A stretch of DNA of 64,000 nt from Micropterix aruncella (GCA_944548615.1 OX155972.1:10847161-10911160); one strand, 5' to 3'. Positions 13,015 to 24,666 are shown, counted from the first letter of the stretch. Program-made: numbers and translations. Notes: generated by a model from the letters alone, not told the origin.

Positions 13015-13337
13015 TTATAGTTTATTAAGAATTATTTAATTATTTAACTCAGATATCGTACGTACTAAAAACGTAATAAAAGAAAGAATAATCAAAATTG
13101 AAAAAGTCGCCATAAACATTTTATTTATTTATTTAAAATAACCAGATTTCGTTGGTAATTTGCGATTTAAAAAAAAATAAAGTATATTTTTAATAATATA
13201 TTTTTCTTTTACCAGTATTGACATATTTATGTCTCAATAACATTGAAAAAATATTATTTATAAATTATTCGTATTCGAAAATTTACAAAATTATTTTGAT
13301 ATTATGGGGCATAATATATGTCCCATTATTTTTAAAG

Positions 13338-13437
13338 GGTTAAGACTTGAACAGGGTCCTAAGATTTCAGCAGGGTCTTAAGACTTGAACAGTGTCTAAA
13401 AACTTGAACAAGGTCTTAAGACTTAAAAAGGGTCGAC
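13338..13437. repeat. 20-bp minisatellite, block 3
   Basis: Four to five copies of the TTGAACAGGGTCTTAAGACT unit lie outside the 485-bp duplication, about 320 bases beyond it. Confidence 0.85.
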
Positions 13438-13478
13438 CCAGTGACAGGCAAAAGTGACTGTCCATTAGAGTGATATTA

Positions 13479-13740
13479 GGCCTGATTGCATTTCTTCGTG
13501 AACTAAAATAGGAGCTAGTCAAACTATAAATACGTTAGAGCTAAATATGAAATGAATGAGTAACACTTTTCCATCATAAAACAACCAATCGAACATAACA
13601 GTAAAATCTTCTTAGATTACCGGACGAAATATTTTCAAACCAATTCAGATATCATTTTTGTGCTGGAAACGACATTGCTCTGTATCTCTTTCGCAAGAAC
13701 TATTTTCTGCTATTAGTTCACGATAAAATGCAATCTAACA
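13479..13740. mobile_element. MITE family D, copy D1 (degenerate)
   Basis: The left end CCTGATTGCATTTCTTCGTG and the right end, on the other strand, TTAGATTGCATTTTATCGTG are inverted repeats of the family seen clearly at 56282 and 59820. The interior is AT-rich and non-coding. Confidence 0.65.
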
Positions 13741-15400
13741 CATTAGCATTCTTCCACATAAAGGTAAATATACAAAAAAAGGTCCAATTTACACAAACTC
13801 TGTTTATAAATAAGTTTTTTCAAAAGAAGGACCAATTTAAAATAATTTTATATTGTCAGTTTTAAAAGGTCTCATTTAATAAGTAAGGATATTTACGAAT
13901 TATGACCTGTTTTCGGCAAAAAATCACAGGGATATTTTTTTTCATTTTAATTGATAGAAAAATGTGGAATCTTCCTAAAAATCTAACGAATTTCAACAGG
14001 TTTCCAGCAACTTGAGAGGATTTATCATCTTATTGACTTATAAAATGAAACTGGGACATATTATTCAAAAAATCGGAATTATAATCATTGAATTAATTTC
14101 GAACTCTTTTTATCTTTATTTTTCAGCATATTTCTCATAAAATATACATATTATATAGAAAATCATTAAATTTAAATTTATTGATATAAATTTTGACTTT
14201 CCCTTACTATTCGTAACTATCTATTATTTTGAGAAAATGCCTAAACCAGTAAAAGGATCTTCTTTTTTGCAAAAGAGAACAACACAGCAGGTATCAGATA
14301 CCGACCAGAACCTGATGTAGATAATATTTCAGTAAGGCAAGGATAATAAATATGTATTTGGCGTTCATACAGTCCTTAATGTATGGCATGAAAGCACCTA
14401 ACAGAAACTGCATCTGATGCTGACATTCACACCCACGGTAGCTCCCTTTTATGCGTACCCCGAATAAGGTGATAGAATACCTACTTTATACCGAATATTT
14501 CAACTCTATAATATGCTCCCTATCACCATTAAACAGATGGAAGGCGTAAAATTGTTAAAAAAAATAAGTGGATACCACCCTTTCTCTGATCTGATCGAAT
14601 CCGAGGGCCATGATTTTAAAAACATTGTATTTATTTAATTATTCATGGATTAATTGTCTGACTATATTGCTTTCATATTACATAGCATACAAGCAACAGA
14701 ATTAAAAAATAGCATCAACAAATGTACCTACCCATTGATAATATCGATTTTTGGGATTTTTGATATCTGTATCTAATGTTGATATATATTTTGAATATTT
14801 ATTTATTTTAATTCTAACAGTTCAGGAATATTTTTGATTATTATATTCAATTATGACACTGAACTTATCAAATTTTCATTTTGTCAATAATATGGTATGA
14901 TACTTACTCAAACTAGTATCATTCCAAAAGCTTTTATAACTACCTGTTACTTAGAGTAGCTTGTATAGTAGACACATCCGAGAGCAGTAAATTCGCCAAT
15001 TGGATACGAATTAAATGTAATATAATGTAACGTGTAGCTAAGATATTTTGTAATTATATATGTTATTTTGTGTTATGCAATGTGATTTGAGGGTGGTACC
15101 CCTTGTAAATAAAAAAAAGCAATAAACAAAATTTGTCTAAGGAGGATTAAAGCCGCCCCACACTTAATCTACAAATTCAATTATCTTAAGTGCTGAAAAA
15201 AGTACAAGAATGCAGCAATGACACGTTTCACCCGTGAAGGATCACCTTGATGGGCGAAGAGGGGCGAAATGTGGGCGGTTGAAGGGGGTAGGGAATTTCG
15301 GGCGGAAAGGGAGTTGTTTCGCGGGCGGCTGCTTAGCTTTTGCCCAGATTAAGTCTTGCGTTTAATTAACGTAAATGGGTATAATTTTTTCAGTTTTTTT
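13741..15400. other. Intergenic, nothing recognised
   Basis: The sequence is mostly AT-rich. A GC-rich patch at about 15230-15340 has repeated GGGCGGAA/GGGCGAA motifs. An A-rich tail near 15108-15130 (AAATAAAAAAAAGCAATAAA) could end an old retroposon. No gene is supported. Confidence 0.5.
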
Positions 15401-15408
15401 CAGCGGCT

Positions 15409-15777
15409 TCAGTCACGGTAATCCCGGGCGGTTTTCCGGGATGAAAAAATGCCGCTTTGTAGGCGCCGGTCCTTAGGGACTTCTCCCGGGAGAGAGAGCC
15501 AGCAGTCCGTCTGACCAAACAGGATTAAGATGGATTTGCACCATTTAATCAATTTCTCAGTCTTTTGCCATACAAACCATGGCGCAAGGAGACGAGAATG
15601 AAAAATGAGTTTTGCTAGGCTAGTTGCCGGGTGTTTCGTAAGATTGAGTTGAGCGACTTTTATTCCTTCAATAAATGGTTTAGGAATTGTTTTATAAGTA
15701 CATTGCTTATTATTTATTATAAATAAATATACAATTACTCGTACACTAGCCAACAGTGAAAAAGAAACAAGAAGCAA
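15409..15777 (-). CDS. Unrecognised 122-codon frame, possibly LINE endonuclease N-terminus
   Basis: The translated segment IKVAQLNLTKHPATSLAKLI resembles the opening of the endonuclease domain in I/R1-type LINE ORF2 proteins, which typically begin with a V-x-Q-x-N-L motif followed by a run ending in A-x-x-L. The downstream part does not continue convincingly as that domain. No splice sites or neighbouring exons support a host gene. I treat it as an eroded retroelement fragment. Confidence 0.3.
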   Translation of the reverse strand: MLLVSFSLLASVRVIVYLFIINNKQCTYKTIPKPFIEGIKVAQLNLTKHPATSLAKLIFHSRLLAPWFVWQKTEKLIKWCKSILILFGQTDCWLSLPGEVPKDRRLQSGIFSSRKTARDYRD

Positions 15778-15839
15778 GTCACTTGTCTAGCAAGTACTAC
15801 GACCACGCTGATCACGAAAACGACCATGAAAATCCCCGA

Positions 15840-16175
15840 TTAACTTTAGTTTGTTCAAGGTCCAAAAACTTCCTTGGAGGTCATAACGCAGAAAACTGTA
15901 AATGTCTCGTGGAAAATCTTCTGTAGTGCTACGACAGACTAAGTGCATGTAACATGTTTTTAAAGTTACAATTCTAACATTCCCACTTAGACATCTTCCC
16001 CCAAACTGATGCTAGCGACGAACATGGCGACCGCTTCCAGCAAGAAATTTTGGACATAGAAGAAGGATTCCAGGGAAAGGGGAGTGAACTAATTTTAGCG
16101 GATTATTGCTGAACACTAATTAGGGAATCACCAGCTACAAAATACAAAAGACAGACAAAACGATTGCGCCATAAA
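15840..16175 (+). pseudogene. Eroded TE-associated insect protein, C-terminal fragment
   Basis: With several stops and at least one frameshift, the plus strand reads FLGGHNAENCKCLVENLL, then HSHLDIFPQ, then SDEHGDRFQQEILDIEEGFQ and LADYC-stop-TLIRESP. From memory this order of blocks (HSHLDFFP, SDEHGERFHQDI, MLADYCW) is a conserved C-terminus of a repetitive, transposon-associated insect protein. I cannot name its superfamily with certainty. The internal TGA after LADYC and the loss of frame upstream show it is dead. Confidence 0.55.
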
Positions 16176-16529
16176 TGACCTTTCTCCAAGGGAGAACCAG
16201 GCTTTACAGCGAGAACATGCAAAGGCTTTTAAGGGAAATTCACAAAACTAAAAAACAAGGGGTAAACTTGCATTTTCGTTATCATTTCTGTGTTCGGCGC
16301 CCTTGAAAACATAAATATGAACTGTTTTCATCGATGTTACAGAAAAAAGGTAAATTTTGTGTATAAAATTGCAATCCAGCAATTGCAACATTTAGCGGTT
16401 GGCCCGATTTGCATTACTACAATAAATTAAAAAAAAAACTGTTAAACTGTTAACTAAGTCAACAAATTAACAATTAACAAAGTTAACGAATCGTTTAACT
16501 GTTCCCACCACTAGTTGTAGGTACTTTAA

Positions 16530-17117
16530 GGCGACATGAGACCTCAGATAAATATCCGAAATGGGCGGACACGCGATAAAATAGGCGGGGTCAATTTTGT
16601 AGGGTTTGGCCAACAAAAATCCAGCGTTGACGAAGCGTCAAGCGCATATTCTACGTCCGCTCGCGCCGGCTACTAGGCGCATACTAAATGCTCTATCGCA
16701 GCGCTAGCACAGAATAACTATCTTTACGCAGCGGTGTTATAAGGGTGTTAATGGCAAAGAATATTTAGCGTAACTCTCAGAGCGCTCTCACGTTTTAATT
16801 AATTGTAATTAATTTAGGGCTTAAATAAAAAATGTGGCTAAGTGCTGCCCTAGAGCATTAATCAGTCAATATTATGAAATTATAATAAAACACACTCACC
16901 GCTTACATTTTATTAGTAAACGCGCCTGAAAGTTTTCGAAGTCAGTTTAAAGCCTTAATGTCCAAGACGATGAGCAACTTTTTTTAGTCCAAATTTTAAA
17001 TTGGTTCCTTATCGAGGGATTCACTCAGAAACTTTTTTTAAATAATGCTTAAGTTTCTCAAAAAACTCATAAAAGTAAAATTCTTCAGATATGGTCGTTC
17101 CCAGGTATCATGTCGCC
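16530..17117. mobile_element. TTAA-flanked MITE family C, copy C1 (588 bp)
   Basis: The left end GGCGACATGAGACCT and the right end, on the other strand, GGCGACATGATACCT are terminal inverted repeats. Both are directly flanked by TTAA (16526-16529 and 17118-17121), as expected from a four-base TTAA target duplication. Other copies are at 38644 and, split, at 31729-33319. TTAA targeting is typical of piggyBac-like transposases, although the ends lack the usual CCC start. No coding sequence is found. Confidence 0.82.
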
Positions 17118-17133
17118 TTAATATCTAACTTAC

Positions 17134-17381
17134 CCGACATTATACTCTATTAGCTTAGAAAACATTATAACAATGTTTTCATACACATCTTTACATCGCA
17201 ACAAGTTGTAATCTTCGTAACGGCGCACAAAGACACCAGACCCAAGATTAAAGTTGGCCATTATAAATTTTCCGTTACTTTGTCTGATGCAGTCCTCGTT
17301 GAAAGATGCTTTCTGGTAGCTTGAGAGAAAGCGAACATAGTTGCGAAATTCAACAATTAATCCAACCAAGTGACTGCACAT
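17134..17381 (-). CDS. Orphan exon of unknown protein (candidate)
   Basis: The minus strand is open for 83 codons with natural-looking composition (for example MANFNLGSGVFVRRYEDYNL) and contains two Cys. It runs into a strong donor, CGG|GTAAGT, at 17134/17133, so coding would end with a splice rather than at the later stop. A possible acceptor, TGTGCAG, falls about eight bases inside the left limit given here but has a poor pyrimidine tract. The MITE at 16530-17117 starts 12 bases beyond the donor. I do not recognise the family and see no partner exons nearby. Confidence 0.35.
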
Positions 17382-17444
17382 TGGAGCGCTTTTAAATTAT
17401 ACCGTAGGTAATAAGTAAATATATTAAATATAATAGGAATAAAC

Positions 17445-18155
17445 AACACGACTGCTGTTACAAGAAATTAACTACTGTATATATAACTTTTTTTAAAGGT
17501 TTTTTGATGAAATATTCCACATAGATACCAATATACAAGTATTTTGGGAATGTACTCAATTAGACCTTTCATTACATTTATGTTAATTTATCGACATTTG
17601 GAGAGTAAGATATTTATAAAACTATTTACCTACTTGATATTTGGCGGTTAAGGTACCGTATTTATTTATTTATTTATTTCCCAAAACATAATTAACCTTA
17701 CAGATGATTCTAAATCGTTAATTATTTTTCTAGGCTATTATTGTAGATTATAACTATTATTCTACTATAGACTATTATTATAATTCTACTGTTAATTATT
17801 ATTATTACTGTACTCCATTAATATTACTATCATTATTATTCTAATATATAGACTATTATTCTAGACTATAGCAAACGAGACTGAGAAATACGTTAGAGCG
17901 TAATATTAAACGATTATACTTACATATATCTAATGATTATCTAACCTTTCTTATTACACTGGCACTGGCACTCGGGCTGACATAACGGTTCTTATTATAA
18001 TGGCACTCGGGATGACATAATGGTTATAACAATATCAAATACTTCTAAATCTGTTCAGCGTTTTGAAGCTATAGTGGAATAAAGAAACGGAAAACACATA
18101 GATGAACCCTGAACACATTACACTCCTTTTTGTTGGGCAGTCGTGTAAAAATTGG
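17445..18155 (-). mobile_element. DNA transposon family B, copy 2 (with an internal insertion)
   Basis: The left end ACACGACTGCTGTTACAAG and the right end, on the other strand, ACACGACTGCCCAACAAAAA share the 10-base inverted terminus ACACGACTGC. The body at 17540-17655 and 17965-18110 matches copies at 5180, 45062 and 60424. It is interrupted at about 17657-17965 by an AT-rich insert that starts with (TTTA)n and contains a fragment of MITE family D (AACGAGACTGAGAAATACGT). Confidence 0.7.
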
Positions 18156-18810
18156 TGCCGTTTTGATTTCATGGTGCGATTTCGTGAATGTAATAACATT
18201 ATAAATAAGATTAAAACGAATTTACCGCGTATTTAATATCTTCACTAAATGCATCGATATCATAAAGACTTCTATGTCAACTGACTGAAGGAAGTAACGC
18301 AAATCCTCAGAGTCATTTGGAATATCTTAACCTTGATTGTAAGCCTTTAACATTTTCATTTTACACTTTCCTCCCTCTTTGTAATAACAAAGGAAAAGAT
18401 AATGACTTACAATCTGATATCCGACCTTTTGCAATTTATCCCTATATTAACTTCCTGAGAGCAGTGGTCCCGAACCTACCGATTTTTCCGTATTACTACG
18501 AAAAGACGACTTACCTAAATAAGGAAATGTAACGATTTTTCCACGATTTCTAAGAATACAAGGAAATTCTCCGCATTTTTTTAAGAATTTTACATTTCCA
18601 AGTTGGCAACCCTCATTTTAAGGCGAACTCCCGAGCTAATTCGCTTGCATAAACAAGAATTCGGATTTAATTTTTCATTAATTTTCATTACTTTAAAGAG
18701 AAACTTCCTCCCAGTTACTAACAGCGAAGTATATAGCAAAATATAACACAAAATCAAATATTATCTATTTGATGTGAAACATCTTTTTGTTAAATTACGT
18801 AATAAACGAA
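18156..18810. other. Intergenic, nothing recognised
   Basis: A 71-codon frame at 18317-18532 has no recognised features. The stretch is otherwise AT-rich. Confidence 0.5.
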
Positions 18811-19024
18811 TTAAAAATCACTAGTTAGTAAATCACTCCCCAAAAATATGAGGCCAGGGTGGTCTTGTTGCTCTTTTCTTGTAGGTCCTTGTGTGTGATG
18901 GGCGTTGACATCTCCATTCTGCATAGTTCTGCAGTTGTATGTTGATTTCGCGTTGTCGCACCAGCGGACGAGTTTGTCTCGGCATCTTGTCACAGTGTCT
19001 TTTGGCCCGGTGGTAAGTGACATG

Positions 19025-19056
19025 ACATGACTTAGTGACAAATCACTAAGTCATGT
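19025..19056. repeat. Perfect 14-bp hairpin
   Basis: ACATGACTTAGTGA at 19025-19038 pairs with its exact complement at 19043-19056 across a CAAA loop. It sits beside an unrecognised 76-codon minus frame (18811-19041). Confidence 0.85.
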
Positions 19057-19059
19057 TTT

Positions 19060-19180
19060 TAGTTTTTTTCAAATTCAAATTCAAAATTCTTTATTAATCT
19101 ATAATATTACATATATTTTTACAATTCAAAGCCATCCTAACTAGGCCTCGCCTATACTAAGGTAGGCTTAATATAAAAGA
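19060..19180 (-). repeat. LINE 3' UTR end
   Basis: On the minus strand this reads CCTACCTTAGTATAGGC, then GAGGCCTAGTTAGGATG, then a tail of TTGAATTTGAATTTGAA. This matches the 3' end of the CR1/Jockey-like LINE fragments at 33703 and 32950. No coding part survives next to it. Confidence 0.55.
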
Positions 19181-19514
19181 AGGTAGAGTGGTCTTCGTAA
19201 CTTGCTGTATTATCTTTGTATATTATTATGTTACAGAAGATAGATATGTCTCCAAAATAATAAAGGGTAATAATATTAAATTTAGGTATATACATATAAA
19301 TATACACATACATACATAAATAAATATATACTTTATAGATAAATATTGCAGTCGACTAACGATCACTATTCATCCATATATCTCATAAATAGGGCTTATC
19401 CTTATGCAACACAAAATGCCTTCAATAGAGACGAATTAATCGAAAAAATAAAAAATTAAACAATTGTTTATTTTTTATTTTTTCGTATATATTTATTATA
19501 TATATTTTCGTTTC

Positions 19515-19860
<346 letters not shown>

Positions 19861-19861
19861 T

Positions 19862-19893
19862 GTGTCATCCTTTAAACGAATTCTTAAAAAGAA
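19862..19893 (+). repeat. 32-bp direct repeat, copy 1
   Basis: The sequence starting GTGTCATCCTTTAAACGAAT is repeated exactly at 20453-20484. Each copy abuts a TA array, the first just downstream of one and the second just upstream of another. Confidence 0.9.
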
Positions 19894-19913
19894 AAGATTT
19901 TACAAAAAACCAA

Positions 19914-20231
19914 TCAAATATTAACAATATTATACAATTTTATCTTATGTTTTGAACTCTTGTAAATATCATATAGCCTTAAGTATAAACTTCTCGACCA
20001 GAAATTACGATTTATATCGTTTTTCATGGGAACGAGCAAATGAAGTATTTTATTTTTATTTTCATTTAATAGCTGGCTAATAGCGAGCCCAGCAATCGTA
20101 TATCGTCCTTTTAAAGAGTGGATATATTCGAATTTCAAATCGAATTTTCGAAATGTCATTCCGCATTCAAGAGACGATTGATTGTGATTTTTTTCATTGT
20201 TTTTGCTTAAATTTGTCTTTAATAAAGACAT
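19914..20231 (-). CDS. Unrecognised 105-codon frame
   Basis: An ATG-started frame encodes a Lys/Asn-rich protein (MSLLKTNLSKNNEKNHNQSS...). I see no signal peptide, membrane segment or family motif. It lies between the two 32-bp direct repeats and two TA arrays, on a roughly 590-bp segment that looks inserted or duplicated. It may be chance in AT-rich DNA. Confidence 0.2.
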   Translation of the reverse strand: MSLLKTNLSKNNEKNHNQSSLECGMTFRKFDLKFEYIHSLKGRYTIAGLAISQLLNENKNKILHLLVPMKNDINRNFWSRSLYLRLYDIYKSSKHKIKLYNIVNI

Positions 20232-20452
20232 TTAATTTTGGTTTGCAAAAGGATACGCTTTGTTTTTGAGATGTGGATGAAGGGCGATCGTTCGCTAGCG
20301 ATAAAGGGATCCCATTAAACCTACAGTGTACCATCGAAAGTGGTACTCATCCAAAAATACATCTCGTTTAAACAATAAGCATTTCCCAGTCCAGTCCGGG
20401 AAAACCTTCCAGCTATGTAAGTGGCTTTTATTATTTTTATTTTTCCATCAAA

Positions 20453-20484
20453 GTGTCATCCTTTAAACGAATTCTTAAAAAGAA
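20453..20484 (+). repeat. 32-bp direct repeat, copy 2
   Basis: Exact second copy of the 32-base sequence at 19862-19893. Confidence 0.9.
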
Positions 20485-20487
20485 TAG

Positions 20488-20833
<346 letters not shown>

Positions 20834-21570
20834 TAATATATATAAATTACGTGTCACGTTGTTTGTCCGCGATGGACTCCTAAACTACTTAACCGATTTG
20901 AATCAAATTTGCACACAATGTGCAGTTTGATCCAACTTGAAAGATAGGATAGCTTACGTCTTAATTTATAGTCGCGATATTATTTTATTGCAATGTCTAT
21001 TATTTGACATTCGCAATTATCTGTTAGTTCCAAACGATTTTAACAGATGGCGTTATCTATTGAGTAATCCATAGATGGCGCTGCTATGTTAAACCTACAA
21101 ACGTCATAGTCGGGCAAGCGTTATTCTAAATTCAAAATATTGTGAAGGTAATACAGTGAAATTATTCCTGCTTTTTAATTATTTGTGCTTCATTGTTCAA
21201 AACTCTTTAATTAAAATATATACATGTAGGTAAGTATTATCACATAGTTATAAAAGTGGAATAACTGCAGTATAGGAACCTCTCTCCATTTTTTTTCATT
21301 TTAATGCTAAATCTGGAAGAAAATTGTGTCGGTCGCTATAAATAAGCGAGATAGGCATTCAAAGTTTAAATTTTAAAAACAGGCCAAAATAAAAAATTAA
21401 GTAATTCACCACGCTATATTCGCCACGCTGATTCCTAATCTTCCATAATCTTTATTCGATCTCAATAAATAAGAGAGATATAGGCGTTCAAAATGTTCAT
21501 TGCAATGTCAAGAAATTTGCGGTCATTTTGTTTGTACGTACCGTGGCCGACACATTCGGGTCCCATCAAA

Positions 21571-21675
21571 CTTGCAGAAGGCAGATTTGCAGACGGCAAT
21601 CTTGCAGACGGCATTCTTGCAGGCGGCAGTTTTGCAGAAGGCAATCTTGCAGAAGGCAGTTTTGCAAATGTCAAA
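21571..21675 (+). repeat. 15-bp repeat array encoding A-x-L-Q-x pentapeptides (7 units)
   Basis: Seven 15-base units near CTTGCAGACGGCAAT run in tandem. One plus-strand frame reads NLQKADLQTAILQTAFLQAA and continues to a stop at about 21681. The A-x-L-x-x period matches the pentapeptide-repeat family consensus, A(D/N)LXX. A related array in inverted orientation is at 22308-22403. The frame has no long open context, so function is doubtful. Confidence 0.75.
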
Positions 21676-21867
21676 CTAACGTTTCGAGGGTCGGCATTTT
21701 TGCAGACGGCATTTTTGCAGAAAATGAAGTTAGGAGCAAAACATCGTATTTAAAATTTAGTGTTACCAGAGTAGAAATCGACAAAAGCCGCGTTTTCATA
21801 TGTCAGGGTAGGGAAACCAGTCCACTTCTTTGAGTGTCCTCTCCATCGCAGATCTCAGCAATCAACT

Positions 21868-22117
21868 TTCGATTTTAGGGAAAGAAAAACCTAACCTAAC
21901 CTAACCTAACAGAAAAACTTAAAACATTTTTTTTAATGTTTAGTTTGATGTACTGAATCATCCACTACAAGGATGCCGGTAATTAATGTCACTTCGATTT
22001 TAGGGAAAGAAAAACCTAACCTAACCTAACCTAACAGAAAAACTTAAAACATTTTTTTTAATGTTTAGTTTGATGTACTGAATCATCCACTACAAGGATG
22101 CCGGTAATTAAATGTGG
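21868..22117. repeat. 125-bp tandem duplication with (CCTAA)4 tracts
   Basis: The segment from TTCGATTTTAGGGAAAG to the text ending GGATGCCGGTAATTAA occurs twice with a period of 125. Each copy holds four CCTAA units (21890-21910 and 22015-22035), the insect telomere motif, inside the Helitron. Confidence 0.9.
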
Positions 22118-22307
22118 AGAGGTAAAAATATTCACCACTTTAATTTACCCTGACATGATAATTTGCTACTTCTTTTTCTAAATTTAAAATTTATAGCATA
22201 TGCTTTACTGCTTTATTTTTGGTTTGTAAAATAATATAAAATTATTTTATTTCGTGTAATCATGTCCTAATGCGCCATTCTCAAACGTTGCTAACTTCGG
22301 GTTTGTA

Positions 22308-22403
22308 TGCAAGTTTGCTTTCTGCAAGAATGCCGTCTGCAAAAATGCCGCCTGCAAGGTTGCCGCCTGCAAGGTTGCCTCCTGCAAATCTGCCCTCAAC
22401 AAA
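22308..22403 (-). repeat. Inverted 15-bp pentapeptide-coding array (6 units)
   Basis: On the minus strand the frame reads ADLQEATLQAATLQAAFLQT followed by AFLQKANLHT, again the A-x-L-x-x period. It is the mirror of the array at 21571-21675, so the two arrays point toward each other. The minus frame runs from about 22528 to 22247 without recognised flanking domains. Confidence 0.75.
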
Positions 22404-23261
22404 TTTGGAGCTGTCAAAAGTGACATGTTTTGACATGAAAAAGTGACAAAGTGGCATGACAGGCAAGTTTGCCGCATGCAAAACTGGCGCGCCCCACACA
22501 TTCGAGCATATCGTAATATCGATAACAATTACCGATATTACAGAAATTATGACAATTTGCAGAGTTTTAAGATTAACCGAAATATTTAAAAAAAAACGAT
22601 CAAAAAAAAAATATTTTCGTGAAACTTTTAAAAAAGGGCACAAATTTTTATGTTTTTTTCAATATTTTTTTTTTTTTTTTTTAATTTTGCGGTAAATTTG
22701 AAAAAACGTTTTTGTCCACGGTGTTAATTTGATATTGAAGAAATTTCGTTGTTTCAGGTTACCTTTCGTCATCATCAACAGCCATTTTGTAAAAACACAT
22801 GTTATTTACTAACAACTTTGTAATATACTCATTTGTTACAAACTTTAATAAAAATAATAATAAATTTTAAAATTAATTCTTTTGTATTGATTTTTGATTA
22901 ATATCAACTGTACGAAAATTTTAATCAATCGTGTTGAAAGTCCTTCCCCTTTAAATCCCAATCCAGAGGATTTTTATACCAGCATTAACGTTTCCGTCTT
23001 CGTTCGTAAATAATAATTTCATTGTATTAATTAAGGGGTTACGGTAGTAGAAAATCTGTCATGGAGTTCGCCATATTTTTTTACAAATGGCATCTATTTA
23101 AAAAAGCATGGTGGTCCCCATGAATGATGTTCTCCTACCGTTCCTATTAAATAGTTTACTACAAAGTAATATAACAAAAACCTTAGCCACAGCAACGCGT
23201 GGCCGGGTCTGCTAGTATATATATATATATATATATATACATATATCTCACAAATCGTGCT

Positions 23262-23678
23262 CTATTTTAATATATATGTTCTTAATGTCTCCGTTTCTTG
23301 TCGACCCATAGTCAAAAGTGATTTAGTTAGGATTTTCTTTACGCCGTGACTAGTCCTAGATTTAAGTCCTGCAGGAAAAACACTATTCATTTTGTTGAAC
23401 AGTCGAGGAGCAATGTAAGAAAAGTGTTTTTGCGCAAAACTTGTTCTCTTTTTTTGGATTAAGTGCTGTCTGGTTGTTGTTACTCGTGTTCCTATATGGT
23501 GTGTTGAATATAGATGATAATTCTCATGATTATAGTAGTAGAGTAAGACTACCTTAGCGTATATTTGACGAACGTCAAGGACTTTAGATTCCTTGTACAA
23601 GCTCTCAGAAGAATGCCGGAAGGGTTTTTTGTATGTTCTATTTAGTTCGATTTTATTATATGTTACTAGTATTGACAA
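23262..23678 (-). pseudogene. Non-LTR retrotransposon ORF2, C-terminal segment
   Basis: The frame encodes LDVRQIYAKVVLLYYYNHEN, then KKRTSFAQKHFSYIAPRLFN, then a basic tail. These are the post-RT C-terminal blocks of CR1/Jockey-like LINEs. The RT core (YADD box) is absent upstream, so it is a 5'-truncated copy. The frame is open for 138 codons, which suggests modest age. It lies just beyond the Helitron's 3' end. Confidence 0.78.
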
Positions 23679-23679
23679 A

Positions 23680-24660
23680 GTATTTACCGAGTCATATATA
23701 CAATATTGTAAAATAAATACTCGTATAAGTTGTAATTATTTAGTGTATTCTGTAAATTGCTTATATTTTACAGAAAAAGGAATTTTTAAAAAACGTGTTT
23801 GATTAAATATTGTATTATATTTTTCATATACCAATTTTGGCTACAAATATAGCGATATGAGTAGGAAGCTCTTCCGAATTCGCATTTTGACTTTCGAGAC
23901 AACTGCCTTAAATAGTTCTGTAGATACTCCTTATTCACATAGGAAAAATATGCTTCATCCTTATTTAACTATTGTGTGTATACCTTATCGTGGCAACCTA
24001 TCCTGTCAACTGAATCAATTGAAAGATAAATATGATAGTAATGGAGGTATCTAACATTTATTTCGTTTAATGGTCCAGGGTGCAGTGTGTTTAAATGTGA
24101 AGTTATTTTCATTGTTGCTCCTTTTAAAATATTACCTAAATTCAGCGTTTTAACTCATTACATGCCATTAAAAAATAGTACGCTGCATGACCGACCAACA
24201 TTTGGATTTGTCGTCTTGAAGTTTTTATCGAAATCAGCCCTCTGGAGTGGCGATACGATACGTCAACGCGACATCACATTTAATTCGATATCGTCCTCGA
24301 TCCGACGACTCGAGTGATTCTGTTTCAGAATCATTGGCTTCAGAATATTTAACAGAATATTTGTTTTATCAAAGAATAGCGTTTTCACAGAACATTTGGT
24401 GTAACCGCCTTGTTGTCCGAGTATCATAAAAATGATTTTTAGGTCCCCGCATATGGTCCATTCAAATGTCTTACGTTTGAGTTTGTCTAAGATCAAAGAC
24501 AAGTTGTAATACTTAGTTGTCTCCTTTAAATGTACTGAGTGGCCGACAGGTATAGAGGCTTATTTGTTGCCATTGTGGAGTAAAACAGCATTTAAACTTC
24601 TTTTAGAAGAGTCGACGAATAGTCTACATACATTCATCAGCTACATGTTGAATGTTAAAC
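23680..24660. other. Intergenic, nothing recognised
   Basis: Several frames of 60-80 codons exist on both strands but none shows a domain, a splice-bounded exon or low-complexity coding signature that I can defend. Confidence 0.5.
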
Positions 24661-24666
24661 ATTGAC

